Assembly: GCF_003946545.1 (NCBI RefSeq)
Contig: NZ_RHOA01000010.1
Location: 1-64,000 of the forward strand
Direction: 5' to 3'
DNA: 64,000 nucleotides
From: Levilactobacillus tangyuanensis
GTDB taxonomy: Bacteria > Bacillota > Bacilli > Lactobacillales > Lactobacillaceae
Numbering within the stretch: position 1 is the first letter of the stretch; the number at the start of each line of letters is the position of its first letter. A model generated the notes under the pieces. It worked only from the letters and a program-made list of their open reading frames with translations, made no database searches and was not told where the DNA came from. The translations under genes and the position numbers were made by a program. Positions 8,725-19,072 of the stretch are shown piece after piece.

Positions 8725-11700
8725 TTATTCAGCCGAGGACTCAGACTTCTGGTTTTCTTTAGGCTTCGTTGTCACTTCGACAACGTCGCGTAAGGCCGCG
8801 AGAAATTGGTGTAACTGAGGTAACCAATCGGCCGTTTCCATCCGTGGTTGAATAACCAACTTGATATGCAGTCGATCGTCATTAATCCCCACAGTTGCCT
8901 TAAGCTTCGTGGCGGCCAAGGCCTTGAAGACATCTTCGCCACCGAGAATATTAGTCCCACGCTTCGAAATCGTGACAAAAATATCCCCATCCACGCGACG
9001 AATCTTATCAACCAGCGCCTGATCGGCAGCCAACTTCAACTGACCTATCGTCAGTAATTGGGCCACCGCCGCTGGGTAATCCCCAAACCGGTCAATCAGA
9101 TCGGCCTGAATTTCACTCACTTCATCGTCACTTTCCAGTTGACGAATTCGCTTATACATTTCAATCTTTTGTTGCTCATCAGTAATGTAATCACCGGGCA
9201 GATAAGCTTCCACGCCCAGTTCGACCGTGGTATCCGTCTTGGGCTGAACATGTCGACCGCGCTTCTTGGCCACGGCATCACTTAACATTTGCGTATAGAG
9301 ATCATACCCCACCGAGTTAATGAATCCATGTTGTTGCTTACCCAATAAGTTACCGGCCCCACGAATGGACAGGTCACGCATGGCAATCTTGAAACCAGAA
9401 CCCAGTTCAGTGAAGTCTTTGATGGCCTCGAGCCGCTTTTCACTGACCTCGGTCAACACCTTATTAGGTTTGTAGGTAAAGTAGGCGTAGGCAACCCGGT
9501 TGCTCCGACCGATTCGGCCCCGCAGTTGATACAGCTGTGACAGACCCATTCGGTCCGCATTCTCCACAAACAGCGTGTTGGCGTTCGCAATATCAATCCC
9601 GGTTTCGATGATCGTCGTGGTGACTAACACATCGTAATCGCCCCGCAGAAAGTCCACGAGGACCCCTTCTAACTGAGCTTCCGTCATTTTACCATGAATA
9701 TAACCCACGTGGGCTTCGGGAACCAAGGCCTGGATCTGGCCAACGGTCTTCTCAATATCCTCCACGCGATTGTGCAGGTAGAAAACCTGTCCGCCCCGTT
9801 GCATTTCACGTCGAATACCATCCTGAATGGCCCCGGCGTTTTGTTCCATCACATAGGTTTGAATCGGGAATCGGTTGGCCGGTGGCGTCTCAATCACTGA
9901 GAGATCCCGCACACCAAGCATCGACATGTGCAGTGTCCGTGGGATTGGCGTTGCGGTTAAGGTCAGCACGTCAACATTCGCCTTCAGCTGCTTCAATCGT
10001 TCCTTATGTTTCACACCAAACCGTTGTTCCTCGTCGACCAAAACCAGTCCTAGATTCTTAAACTTAACGTCCTGTGACAGCAGTCGGTGAGTCCCGACAA
10101 CAATATCGAGTTGGCCACTTTCCAAATCTTTAATGGACTGGTGAATCTGTTTCGTGGTCCGGAACCGCGAAAACATTTCGACATTGATCGGATAACCCTC
10201 AAACCGATTGACCATCGTATCATAGTGTTGCTGGGCCAAAATGGTTGTTGGCACCAGAAAGGCCACCTGTTTGCCCGCCTCGACGGCCTTAAAGGCGGCC
10301 CGCAAGGCAACTTCAGTCTTACCGTACCCAACATCCCCAACTAACAGACGATCCATCGGCCGGGCCTTTTCCATGTCGTGTTTAACTTCCTCAATGGTCC
10401 GGAGCTGGTCTGGCGTTTCCGCATAAGGAAAGTCATCTTCGAAGTCATGTTGCAGGCTGTCATCCATCGGAAAGGCGAAGCCCTTCTCGGCCGCCCGCTT
10501 GGCATACAGATCGACCAATTCATCGGCAATGTCTTCAATCTTCGCCGCAACTTTACTCTTCGTCTTGGCCCATTCGGAGCCACCCAAACGATTAATCTTA
10601 GGCTTCTTGTCCTCGGAGGACACATACTTTTGAATCAGATTTAACTGGGTTACCGGGATAAACAACTGCGCGTTGTCCTGATAATCAATGGTCATGTAAT
10701 CCTGATGGACCCCATCGACCGTCAACGTCTGCATCCCAATGAATTTCCCAATCCCGTGGTTCACATGAACCACATAATCGCCGGGCTTCAGATCCGTATA
10801 GCTCTTCAGGCGCTCCGCATTAGCCATGTTCTGACGACGCGGCCGCTTCTTCGTGACCTTCTGGAACATTTCGGCTTCGGTAATCACGACTAGATTGGCC
10901 TCTGGCAATTCAAAGCCGGTTCGCAATCTTTCGGGTACCAGTTGTGTGAGACCGGCCTGTAAGTTGGTCGACTTGGTTAAGACCGCCTGAATTTCAAAAT
11001 CATCCAGCGTCTGTTCGATTTTTGCCAACCGTTCCTCGTCCTGAACCAAGACAACGACCGTTTGCTTTTGCTTATGCCACCGATCGATCTCCGTCTTCAT
11101 GACCGGAAGTTGACCAAAGAATTGTTGCATGGCTCGCGTCGTCAGGTTGGTCACGGCTTGGAACCGCAAGCTCCCCATGCCCTTTTGGAACAGGGCCAGC
11201 ATAATCTGGGCATGGTCATCGCCGCGAACGATCGGCCGTAACTCACCGCCAAAGACCTGTTGGGAAAAGATCTGGTGGTGGGTCAACTTGTCGGTGGCCC
11301 AGTTAGCCTCGTCCTCCAACAATTGACGTTCGGCGTCTTGCAGCCGTGAATAGTCACCAAATAGCGCCAATCCATTATCTGGTAAATAGTCGAGCAACTG
11401 ATGATGTTCAGGAAATAAGTAATCCGCAAATTCCATCAATTGTGGGTCCACCGACCCCTTTTTCAGGCCATCGATCAACGGCTGTACCTGATTGGTTAAG
11501 GTCGTTTGAGCCTCGGCATCCTTTAGATTGTTCAACTGCTGCTTCAGGGCAGCGGCTAAACTCTCGGCCCCAGCCGTTCGTTCCGACTGGGTTAAGATAA
11601 AGTCCGTGGCCGGTAGAATTTCAATTTTTTCTGTATTTTCAATGCTCCGTTGCGTGGCCGGATCAAAGTACCGCAGTGAGTCCACCTCGGTATCAAAGAA

Positions 11701-12279
11701 ATCGAGTCGCACGGGATATTCCGCTGCTAATGGGTAGATATCGACTATCGACCCGCGCACGGCAAAGTCGCCAGGCCCCGCTACCAACTTCTGATGCGCA
11801 TAGCCCATTGAGAACAACCGCTGTTGCAGATCGGTCAGGTCAAATTCATCCCCAACGTTCACTTCGAACCGGGCTGCCGCAAAGTTAGCGGGCGCTGGCA
11901 AGAAACGGCGTAATCCGGATAACGACGTGACCACTACAACCGGACGGTCACTCTGTAGGGCGCGCAAGGCATCGATCCGTTCTGACCGATATTCTGGTGA
12001 GCTGGTTGCAACCTCTGCCGCCAAAAGCTCCTCAACGGGAAACTCAAAAAGCTCGTCATCACCCAGCAGGTTCGCTAGATCATCGACGAGTTGGCCGGCA
12101 TGATAGAGTGTATCCGTCACGTAGACAATCGATCGTTGTTCTTCGTGGAGCAGACTAGCAATAAATAAGGTTTCGGCCGACCCATTGAGGCCCGTGACCA
12201 GCTGGCGCTGTCCGGGGGCTAAGGATTGGCGAATCGTCCCATACTGGCTAGTCTGGGTCATAAATCCTTCTAAATTCAC
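8725..12279 (-). CDS. mfd: Transcription-repair coupling factor
   Basis: 1184-residue SF2 translocase that pushes stalled RNA polymerase off DNA lesions and recruits UvrA. In order it has UvrB-like N-terminal modules, the RNA-polymerase-interacting domain (GDYVVHVNHGIGKF), the RecG-like motor with Walker A GDVGYGKTE and the box LVDEEQRFG, helicase motif VI QLRGRIGRS, and the C-terminal TRCF domain (YLPGDYITDEQQKIEMYKRI in part). Start is GTG with AGGAAG 7 nt upstream. It forms an operon with pth (17 bp upstream). Confidence 0.96.
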   Translation of the reverse strand: MNLEGFMTQTSQYGTIRQSLAPGQRQLVTGLNGSAETLFIASLLHEEQRSIVYVTDTLYHAGQLVDDLANLLGDDELFEFPVEELLAAEVATSSPEYRSERIDALRALQSDRPVVVVTSLSGLRRFLPAPANFAAARFEVNVGDEFDLTDLQQRLFSMGYAHQKLVAGPGDFAVRGSIVDIYPLAAEYPVRLDFFDTEVDSLRYFDPATQRSIENTEKIEILPATDFILTQSERTAGAESLAAALKQQLNNLKDAEAQTTLTNQVQPLIDGLKKGSVDPQLMEFADYLFPEHHQLLDYLPDNGLALFGDYSRLQDAERQLLEDEANWATDKLTHHQIFSQQVFGGELRPIVRGDDHAQIMLALFQKGMGSLRFQAVTNLTTRAMQQFFGQLPVMKTEIDRWHKQKQTVVVLVQDEERLAKIEQTLDDFEIQAVLTKSTNLQAGLTQLVPERLRTGFELPEANLVVITEAEMFQKVTKKRPRRQNMANAERLKSYTDLKPGDYVVHVNHGIGKFIGMQTLTVDGVHQDYMTIDYQDNAQLFIPVTQLNLIQKYVSSEDKKPKINRLGGSEWAKTKSKVAAKIEDIADELVDLYAKRAAEKGFAFPMDDSLQHDFEDDFPYAETPDQLRTIEEVKHDMEKARPMDRLLVGDVGYGKTEVALRAAFKAVEAGKQVAFLVPTTILAQQHYDTMVNRFEGYPINVEMFSRFRTTKQIHQSIKDLESGQLDIVVGTHRLLSQDVKFKNLGLVLVDEEQRFGVKHKERLKQLKANVDVLTLTATPIPRTLHMSMLGVRDLSVIETPPANRFPIQTYVMEQNAGAIQDGIRREMQRGGQVFYLHNRVEDIEKTVGQIQALVPEAHVGYIHGKMTEAQLEGVLVDFLRGDYDVLVTTTIIETGIDIANANTLFVENADRMGLSQLYQLRGRIGRSNRVAYAYFTYKPNKVLTEVSEKRLEAIKDFTELGSGFKIAMRDLSIRGAGNLLGKQQHGFINSVGYDLYTQMLSDAVAKKRGRHVQPKTDTTVELGVEAYLPGDYITDEQQKIEMYKRIRQLESDDEVSEIQADLIDRFGDYPAAVAQLLTIGQLKLAADQALVDKIRRVDGDIFVTISKRGTNILGGEDVFKALAATKLKATVGINDDRLHIKLVIQPRMETADWLPQLHQFLAALRDVVEVTTKPKENQKSESSAE

Positions 12280-12296
12280 ACGATAACTTCCTATTC

Positions 12297-12854
12297 TTAG
12301 TTGTACTGGTTCATCAGTTGGGGGAATTCAGTGCCGGCGATCCAGTCATCTAGTGCTGACACCGCATGATCCGTGGCTTGGCCGAACAAAGGAGCCTGTT
12401 CGGTCGTAAACTTACCCAGAACATAGTCCACCACCGTCGTTTGTTGCGGATGGGCAATCCCGACCTTCAACCGCTTAAAGTGTTCGCTGGAGACGTGAGC
12501 AATGATGCTCTTGATCCCATTGTGCCCACCAGCAGATCCATGGTCTCGCAGGCGAATGCGGCCAACGGCTAAGTCCATATCATCTTGAACCACCATGATG
12601 TCATCCAGGTCAATCTTAAAGTAATTCATCAAGGGATGAACCGCTCGGCCGGATTCATTCATAAAGGTCGTTGGCTTAACCACCAAAACCTTTTCACCAT
12701 TGACGACGCCGGTCCCATAACGAGCATCTAGCTTACGCGTGGTCAGATCGATACCATGCTCCTTAGCAAAGGCATCCACCACCATGAAGCCGGTGTTGTG
12801 TCGCGTATTCGTGTACTGTGGACCAATATTTCCTAAACCAACAATCATTTTCAT
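12297..12854 (-). CDS. pth: Peptidyl-tRNA hydrolase
   Basis: 185-residue enzyme that frees tRNA from prematurely released peptidyl-tRNAs. Conserved elements are the N-terminal GLGNIGPQYTNTRHNTGF with catalytic His19, the MNESG substrate loop, and VVQDDMDL followed by GSAGGHNGIKSI. It is the first gene of the leftward run towards mfd. Confidence 0.96.
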   Translation of the reverse strand: MKMIVGLGNIGPQYTNTRHNTGFMVVDAFAKEHGIDLTTRKLDARYGTGVVNGEKVLVVKPTTFMNESGRAVHPLMNYFKIDLDDIMVVQDDMDLAVGRIRLRDHGSAGGHNGIKSIIAHVSSEHFKRLKVGIAHPQQTTVVDYVLGKFTTEQAPLFGQATDHAVSALDDWIAGTEFPQLMNQYN

Positions 12855-12894
12855 CTTTAATGTACCCTCTTATATTTAAGCTTGCCGAACGAGA

Positions 12895-12945
12895 AACAAA
12901 AGAGCCGGACGGGACCGTTCCATTCCCGTTCAGCCGGTTCAGCTC
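12895..12945 (-). terminator. Terminator-like hairpin in the pth leader
   Basis: Between the pth promoter and its start codon the minus strand forms a long hairpin (12902-12945: GAG, CCGG and ACGGGA pairing with TCCCGT, CCGG and CTC, with small bulges) followed by TTTTGTTTC. It has the form of an intrinsic terminator but sits in the 5' leader, suggesting attenuation of the pth-mfd run. Confidence 0.55.
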
Positions 12946-12970
12946 AATTCATTTTAATTAACCTCACTGA

Positions 12971-12976
12971 GTATAG
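12971..12976 (-). promoter_or_regulatory. pth-mfd operon promoter (extended -10)
   Basis: Minus-strand TGCTATACT, hexamer at about 12971-12976, gives an extended -10. No good -35 is seen. The leader to pth would be about 110 nt and contains the hairpin described separately. Confidence 0.5.
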
Positions 12977-13090
12977 CATAGTCCGCCCGCAACTTCACGA
13001 ATGCCGCACCACCAGTGTCTTTCCGTCACCTTACCGGAACTTTCCCACCGGTTTTCAACGAGCATCATGGCCCCCGATCTGGTTACATGG

Positions 13091-13096
13091 TATACT
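13091..13096 (+). promoter_or_regulatory. ldh promoter (extended -10)
   Basis: TGGTATACT gives an extended -10 (hexamer 13091-13096) about 55 nt before the ldh start. The -35 is weak. Confidence 0.5.
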
Positions 13097-13140
13097 GGTT
13101 TTGGGTATTTATCGTGACCCTCGATGTCATAATTTATTAG

Positions 13141-14103
<963 letters not shown>

Positions 14104-14115
14104 TTTGACGTCGAT

Positions 14116-14145
14116 CGTCACCCCTCATCGGGTGGCGATTTTTTT
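14116..14145 (+). terminator. ldh terminator
   Basis: CGTCACCC/GGGTGGCG stem (14116-14137) followed by seven Ts. Confidence 0.9.
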
Positions 14146-14202
14146 ATTCCTTCGAATTTTGACTAAATTCGTAACGTAAGCGTTAACATCTCAGTAATCA
14201 CA

Positions 14203-14231
14203 TTGTCATTTAAGGTTCTGTGAAGTATGCT
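14203..14231 (+). promoter_or_regulatory. Promoter of the L,D-transpeptidase gene
   Basis: -35 TTGTCA (14203-14208), 17-bp spacer, -10 TATGCT (14226-14231), about 75 nt before the start codon. Confidence 0.6.
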
Positions 14232-14305
14232 AGAGTTATGCTGATAGATGATAGTTAACCATAACTACTTTTTCTCCATTGGCTTAATTCTGGGAGGCCT
14301 CATAC

Positions 14306-15694
14306 ATGAAAAAGAAACGAGCCCTCGTGATTGGTCTAGTAACCGCCTGTGTAGCGGTTGGGGCCATTTACGTTGGACAAGCAGTCCATTATTCCTCGTC
14401 CAAGGTTTTCTTTAAGGACACGGAAATCGCCGGCGTTAACGTCGGGGGTAATACGGCAACTCAAGCAGCAACGAAGTTACAAGCTGCCCTGAAGAACCAA
14501 GAACTAACTTTAAAGGACGGTCAAAAGACCGTCACGTCATTCAAGACGCGTTCCATTAACCTCAAGGTCACCTCGAAGGCCGCCTTGAGTCACCTCATTG
14601 CTAATCAAAACATTTGGAGCTGGCCAGTACACATGACCACTGCTACCGCGGATTCAATTGCCCTGAACGCAGATGAATCCAATCAAAAGAGCGTTCAATC
14701 CATGGCTAACCAGATTGCTAGCAAGGCTAACAAGACTCGGACGGCAGCCAAGGATGCTAGCTTCAAGTATGCGAACGGCCAATTCGCCATTCAAAAGGAA
14801 CAGGCCGGTAACCAACTCGATGCCGCTAAGCTCGCCAAATCAATTTCACTAGCCATCGAAAAAGGCGAAACCACGGTCAACGTCGATACCGATTACCTGA
14901 AGCCTCAGGTAACCACCACATCGGCCACCTTCAAAAATGCCAAGACCAAGGCGGTCGAGGCTACCAAGGCAACCTATACCTATGAACTTAGCAATCATAA
15001 GGTCACCATCCCGGCCGACACCATTGCTTCTTGGTTAACCTTTAAGAAGGGGAAGTTCACAACCGATGACACACTGGTTAAAGCCTACCTCACGAAGTTG
15101 AGTAAGAAATACGGGACGGTCAACAAGACCCGGACCTTCAAGTCCACCAAGCGTGGTACTGTCAAGGTTAAGGCTGGTCTCTATGGCTGGAGCATCAAGG
15201 TCAAGAGCGAAGCCCCAATCCTGAGTAAGCTCGTTGTTGCGGCTAAGGGGATGGACCGTACCCCTAAGATCCAAGGCTCCGGTTACCACAAGAACGGTAC
15301 CGATATTGGCAACTCCTATGTCGAAGTCGACAAGGTCAACCAACATATGTGGGTCTACAAGAACGGTAAGGTCGTCGTCTCAACTGATGTTGTGACCGGA
15401 TTGCCTACCACGGCCCACCATACCCCCGTTGGTGTTTGGGTCATCTGGAGCAAGCAACGGAATACCACCCTGCGTGGTGAAAACGATAATGGATCCAACT
15501 ACGCCTCTAAGGTGAAGTACTGGATGCCAATCGATGATACCGGCGTTGGGATTCACGACTCGCCATGGCAACCACAATATGGTGGCACCTGGTACGTCAA
15601 GCATGGATCTCACGGCTGTGTGAACACCCCACCTTCTGAAGTTGGCAAGGTTTTCGCTAACGTCAGCGTTGGGACGCCCGTCATCGTCTTCTAA
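14306..15694 (+). CDS. L,D-transpeptidase (YkuD domain) with PG-binding-4-like region
   Basis: 462-residue membrane-anchored cell-wall enzyme. An N-terminal membrane segment lies at about 5-26. The middle (about 30-320) is Lys/Ala/Thr-rich and resembles the putative peptidoglycan-binding domain found in the ErfK family. The C-terminal YkuD domain (about 335-462) has the catalytic motif HGSHGCVNTP with Cys438. Such enzymes form 3-3 cross-links or attach and modify peptides in peptidoglycan; many lactobacilli end the stem peptide in D-Ala-D-Lac, so the in vivo reaction is inferred only. The start has GGGAGG upstream. Confidence 0.92.
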   Translation: MKKKRALVIGLVTACVAVGAIYVGQAVHYSSSKVFFKDTEIAGVNVGGNTATQAATKLQAALKNQELTLKDGQKTVTSFKTRSINLKVTSKAALSHLIANQNIWSWPVHMTTATADSIALNADESNQKSVQSMANQIASKANKTRTAAKDASFKYANGQFAIQKEQAGNQLDAAKLAKSISLAIEKGETTVNVDTDYLKPQVTTTSATFKNAKTKAVEATKATYTYELSNHKVTIPADTIASWLTFKKGKFTTDDTLVKAYLTKLSKKYGTVNKTRTFKSTKRGTVKVKAGLYGWSIKVKSEAPILSKLVVAAKGMDRTPKIQGSGYHKNGTDIGNSYVEVDKVNQHMWVYKNGKVVVSTDVVTGLPTTAHHTPVGVWVIWSKQRNTTLRGENDNGSNYASKVKYWMPIDDTGVGIHDSPWQPQYGGTWYVKHGSHGCVNTPPSEVGKVFANVSVGTPVIVF

Positions 15695-15712
15695 TTAGAT
15701 TTTAAATAAGTC

Positions 15713-15748
15713 AAGGCCACCATCAACCGATGGGGCCCTGGCTTTTTT
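15713..15748 (+). terminator. Terminator after the L,D-transpeptidase gene
   Basis: GGCC(A)CCATC/GATGGGGCC stem followed by CTGGCTTTTTT. Confidence 0.7.
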
Positions 15749-15918
15749 GTTGATCATGATTCATCTATTCTCGTCACCGATGAACGTCCTTCATCCAATG
15801 TTGACGGTCTTTCGCGTTCCTTGAGTCTCTCGATTCGTTTCCTGATAATCGGACTGCTCAGCCACATATTTTTCACGGTTAGGCCTAAAAACCAGTTCAG
15901 GTTTCTGGCAATCTATGT

Positions 15919-15924
15919 TATTAT
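15919..15924 (+). promoter_or_regulatory. Promoter of the CBS-domain gene
   Basis: TGTTATTAT gives an extended -10 (hexamer 15919-15924) about 45 nt before the start. No clear -35. The rest of 15749-15918 shows nothing recognisable. Confidence 0.4.
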
Positions 15925-15971
15925 TAGGAAAGAATATTAGAAGTTTCTAATCTTTTAGGAGGTCATCTGCT

Positions 15972-16613
15972 ATGCTGCTTAAATCCCTAGTGAAACCGAA
16001 AGAACGTTTGGTTACGGTTCGCGAGGACGTTACCTTGGAACAGGCTTTAAAAGTCTTGGAAGACTCCGGTTACCGGTGTGTCCCAATCTTAGATGAAACG
16101 GGACAGATTTTCCGCGGTAACATTTACAAGATGCACATCTACCGTCACAAATCTCGCGGCGGCGACATGCAGTTGCCCGTAACGTCATTACTAAAGAACG
16201 CGACCAAGTTTATTTCCGTTAACTCGGCCTTCTTTAATGTTTTCTTCTCCATCAAAGACTTGCCATACATCGCGGTTCTGGATGACAACAACGCCTTCTA
16301 TGGCATCCTCACCCACACGCGCCTAATGGATATGCTGTCCCAATCATGGAATGTGAATATTGGGAGCTACGTGCTCACCATTGTTTCCGGTGGTGACCGT
16401 GGTGACCTGGCTGGTATGGCCAAGATCATCACCAAGTACACCAACATTGCCAGCGTCATTAGTCTCGATGGCCAGGAAGGCGAACTGGTCCACCGGATCA
16501 TGTTCACTCTGCCTGCCGAAGTCGATGAGGAAAAGCTCGATCGGATCGTTAAGGCCCTAGAACGTAAAGAATTCCAGGTCACCGAAATCGAAGACTTACG
16601 TCACGAAAACTAA
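15972..16613 (+). CDS. cbpB: CBS-domain protein, CbpB type (c-di-AMP binding)
   Basis: 213-residue cytosolic protein with a pair of CBS domains (about 8-65 and 73-130) and a C-terminal ACT-like tail (LTIVSGGDRGDLAGMAKIIT in part). This architecture matches CbpB/DarB, which binds cyclic di-AMP and, in Listeria and Bacillus, tunes the stringent-response enzyme Rel and pyruvate carboxylase. Transfer of that role here is inference. AGGAGGT 8 nt upstream fixes the ATG start. The gene stands alone between terminators. Confidence 0.8.
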   Translation: MLLKSLVKPKERLVTVREDVTLEQALKVLEDSGYRCVPILDETGQIFRGNIYKMHIYRHKSRGGDMQLPVTSLLKNATKFISVNSAFFNVFFSIKDLPYIAVLDDNNAFYGILTHTRLMDMLSQSWNVNIGSYVLTIVSGGDRGDLAGMAKIITKYTNIASVISLDGQEGELVHRIMFTLPAEVDEEKLDRIVKALERKEFQVTEIEDLRHEN

Positions 16614-16625
16614 CTGATAATAGAC

Positions 16626-16660
16626 AAAAGGGTCGCAACCTAATCGTTGCGACCCTTTTC
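16626..16660. terminator. Bidirectional terminator between the CBS gene and the PemK toxin gene
   Basis: Perfect AAGGGTCGCAAC/GTTGCGACCCTT stem with a six-base loop and T/A runs on both sides; it serves the converging genes. Confidence 0.9.
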
Positions 16661-16681
16661 TTCTACAAACTATGTATGACA

Positions 16682-17062
16682 CTATTTTCCTTTTTTCTTC
16701 CGGGCCTTATCTACCAAGCCAATACTTGTTGCCAAGGCCGCGTCAACCGCTGCCATGGTCTTCGGATCCAAATGAGTCACCTGATCTTTTAACCGTTGCT
16801 TATCTATTGTACGGACTTGCTCAAGCAAAATGACGGAATCCCGTTCAATCCCGGTCCGATCAGCCGAAATGCCGACATGCGTCGGCATTTTGGGCTTTTC
16901 GATCCGGGCGGTAATTGCCGCCACGATAACGGTCGGACTATAATGGTTTCCCACGTTGTTCTGGATAATTAACACGGGGCGCATGCCCCCTTGTTCCGAA
17001 CCAACGACTGGTGATAGGTCGGCGAAAAAGACGTCACCGCGTTTAACCTCAACACGGGCCAT
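16682..17062 (-). CDS. PemK/MazF-type endoribonuclease toxin
   Basis: 126-residue ribosome-independent mRNA interferase of the EndoA/MazF family. The diagnostic N-terminal block is present: [19 protein letters not shown] then [10 protein letters not shown] basic C-terminal tail KARKKKGK extends beyond the usual fold. The upstream partner (17093-17320) is separated by 30 bp in the same operon, and alr lies further upstream, as in Bacillus (alr-ndoAI-ndoA). Confidence 0.92.
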   Translation of the reverse strand: MARVEVKRGDVFFADLSPVVGSEQGGMRPVLIIQNNVGNHYSPTVIVAAITARIEKPKMPTHVGISADRTGIERDSVILLEQVRTIDKQRLKDQVTHLDPKTMAAVDAALATSIGLVDKARKKKGK

Positions 17063-17092
17063 GGGCCGCCATCCCCTATCTACGTTTATTTT

Positions 17093-17320
17093 TTATTGCT
17101 GTTTTCTACGAAATTGTGTTAACCGGCGTTCGGCCTCTTCTTCACATGGCGTGAACATACGGGTCAAATCCTGATTAATCAGTGCCATTGCTCGGTAACC
17201 AACAATTAAAGCTAACTTGTGTGATGCTGCGGAATGCAGTGGCATTAAGGCCTGACGTCGCCGGGTCTTTGCCATGTGTAAGCGCACATTGGGTTGTTCC
17301 AATTGTCGCGAATGAGCCAT
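17093..17320 (-). CDS. Small protein in the antitoxin position upstream of PemK
   Basis: 75-residue basic protein. GAGGAGG 7 nt before the ATG makes it a convincing gene. By position it should be the antitoxin for the PemK/MazF toxin, but I see no clear ribbon-helix-helix or MazE AbrB-type signature. The region LALIVGYRAMALINQDLTRM is helix-like and the tail CEEEAERRLTQFRRKQQ is charged. The antitoxin role rests on context only. Confidence 0.65.
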   Translation of the reverse strand: MAHSRQLEQPNVRLHMAKTRRRQALMPLHSAASHKLALIVGYRAMALINQDLTRMFTPCEEEAERRLTQFRRKQQ

Positions 17321-17403
17321 GAATGCCCCTCCTCAAGAAATCTCCATTTCGTCTCATTCATCTTACCACGAAACGAGGATGCAGGACAGAATAACCCTCG
17401 AAA

Positions 17404-18528
17404 TTAATGGGTATAGCGGCGGGGTACCCGGGCCGTGAACCCACAGGCAATTTCATAGTTGATCGTGCCACAGTACTCGGCCATCTCTTGAAGGGTAATC
17501 TCTGCGCCCCCATTACGACCAACTAAGGTCACCTTGGTTCCCCGTGGATACTGATGTGGCAACCGAATCATGAATTGATCCATGCAGATCCGGCCAATAA
17601 TTTCACAAGGTTGACCATCAACCAGTACATGAAAGCCTTGCAAACGGCGTTCGTAGCCATCGGCGTAACCCAATGAAACGGTTCCCACCCATTCGGCTTT
17701 GGTCGTCGTGTACGTGGCCCCATAACTCACGGATTCCCCAGCAGCCAATTGTTTACAATGGGCCAATTCACTAACCAAACTCATGGCGGGTTGTAACTCA
17801 AAGGGTGGCTTCAAGGTATTCCCTGAGGGATTCAAGCCATAACCAGCGGCACCATACCGCACGATATTAATGTTGTGGTCGGCATGCCAGAGACTTGTCG
17901 CCGAATTTGTGACGTGAACATACCGGGGTTTATCAGGCACTGCCGCCATGAAGGCATCCCAGCGTTCAACCTGCTTATGAAAATAATCGGCACTGGCTTC
18001 GTCGGCAGTGGAAAAGTGGGTAAACATCCCCTCAAAGGTGAAGACCGTGTCGTGCTCGGCCAAGAACGCAACCGCATGTTGTAAAGCTGCGGGCGTTTGA
18101 AAACCGATCCGCCCCATCCCAGTGTCCAAGCCAAGATGAACCCGTAACGGTTCCTTAGGTTGAGACAACTTCAAGTAGTGATCGGCTTCAGCCAACCAAT
18201 CCTCAGCGGCCACCGTGGTCGAGACCTTTTCTCGCGCCATGAGTGGTGCGTATTCGGGTTCAACAACCCCTAGTACCAGGATTGGTTCATCAAAACCAGC
18301 AGCTCGCAGCTCCAGGGCCTCGTCGAGAATGGCGACACAAAACCCCTTAGCACCAGCCTCTTTAGCTGCCGCAGCGACTTGCACGGCTCCATGACCATAC
18401 CCATTGGCCTTAACAACCATGAAGAGTTCGCAATCCTTTGGCAGACGCTGAACTTCTTCCCGAATATTATGCCGAATAGCCTCCCGGTCGATGACCAACT
18501 TAGATGGACGATGTTCACCAATAATCAT
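17404..18528 (-). CDS. alr: Alanine racemase
   Basis: PLP enzyme (374 aa) interconverting L- and D-alanine for peptidoglycan and teichoic-acid D-alanylation. The PLP lysine is Lys40 in MVVKANGYGHG; the opposing catalytic tyrosine lies in SVSYGATYTT; the substrate-binding region CMDQFMIRLP is present. acpS lies 2 bp upstream, so the two are an operon. Confidence 0.96.
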   Translation of the reverse strand: MIIGEHRPSKLVIDREAIRHNIREEVQRLPKDCELFMVVKANGYGHGAVQVAAAAKEAGAKGFCVAILDEALELRAAGFDEPILVLGVVEPEYAPLMAREKVSTTVAAEDWLAEADHYLKLSQPKEPLRVHLGLDTGMGRIGFQTPAALQHAVAFLAEHDTVFTFEGMFTHFSTADEASADYFHKQVERWDAFMAAVPDKPRYVHVTNSATSLWHADHNINIVRYGAAGYGLNPSGNTLKPPFELQPAMSLVSELAHCKQLAAGESVSYGATYTTTKAEWVGTVSLGYADGYERRLQGFHVLVDGQPCEIIGRICMDQFMIRLPHQYPRGTKVTLVGRNGGAEITLQEMAEYCGTINYEIACGFTARVPRRYTH

Positions 18529-18530
18529 AC

Positions 18531-18890
18531 TTATTGCCCTCTTTCCAAAATAACCTGACTCATGACAACCGTTGCCGTATGGGAAATTGACACATGTGCT
18601 ATCCCCTCAAAAGGTTGTCTCAACACGACGGGCCGGCCAGCCGAATTATCGCGAATTTCAATATCCTGAAACCCCACTCTCCGGCCGATCCCGGTGCCCA
18701 TGGCCTTGCCGTAGGATTCCTTGGCCGACCAGCGACCGGCGATAAATTCCACGGCCCGTGGTCCGGTGAACTGGCGGTAATCGGCCAGTTCATCTGGCGT
18801 CAGAACCCGCTCTAAAAAGGCCGGCTGGCGATCAACAATTGCCGCTACCCGCGCTAAGTCAGTTATATCAATCCCAGTACCAACGATCAT
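18531..18890 (-). CDS. acpS: Holo-[acyl-carrier-protein] synthase
   Basis: Transfers the phosphopantetheine arm from CoA to acyl carrier protein. The product is 119 aa, the usual length, with the conserved GTGIDITDLAR start and the Mg/CoA motif GRWSAKESYGKAMGTG. The start ATG has GAGGTG 6 nt upstream; a longer frame reaching 18962 is not supported. First gene of acpS-alr-antitoxin-toxin. Confidence 0.95.
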   Translation of the reverse strand: MIVGTGIDITDLARVAAIVDRQPAFLERVLTPDELADYRQFTGPRAVEFIAGRWSAKESYGKAMGTGIGRRVGFQDIEIRDNSAGRPVVLRQPFEGIAHVSISHTATVVMSQVILERGQ

Positions 18891-18921
18891 GGTATTCACC
18901 TCACGATAATGTCTACGGTAT

Positions 18922-18927
18922 ATTTTA
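18922..18927 (-). promoter_or_regulatory. Probable acpS-alr operon promoter
   Basis: Minus-strand TGCTAAAAT (extended -10, hexamer 18922-18927), about 32 nt before acpS; weak -35. Confidence 0.35.
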
Positions 18928-19011
18928 GCACACGCCACACTGATTAATCCCCACAACATCATTAGTTAAGAATAATCATAAACTAATATTAAGCTCCTAG
19001 CCAGCAAGTTC

Positions 19012-19047
19012 ACAAAAAAACGAGCACCCCCTAGTGGGTTGCCCGTT
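19012..19047 (-). terminator. cshA terminator
   Basis: Minus-strand stem AACGGGCAACCC/GGGGTGCTCGTT (one mismatch) with a T7 tail, just downstream of the cshA stop. Confidence 0.85.
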
Positions 19048-19072
19048 TTCTACCAATCAATCTCTTTTTAAA

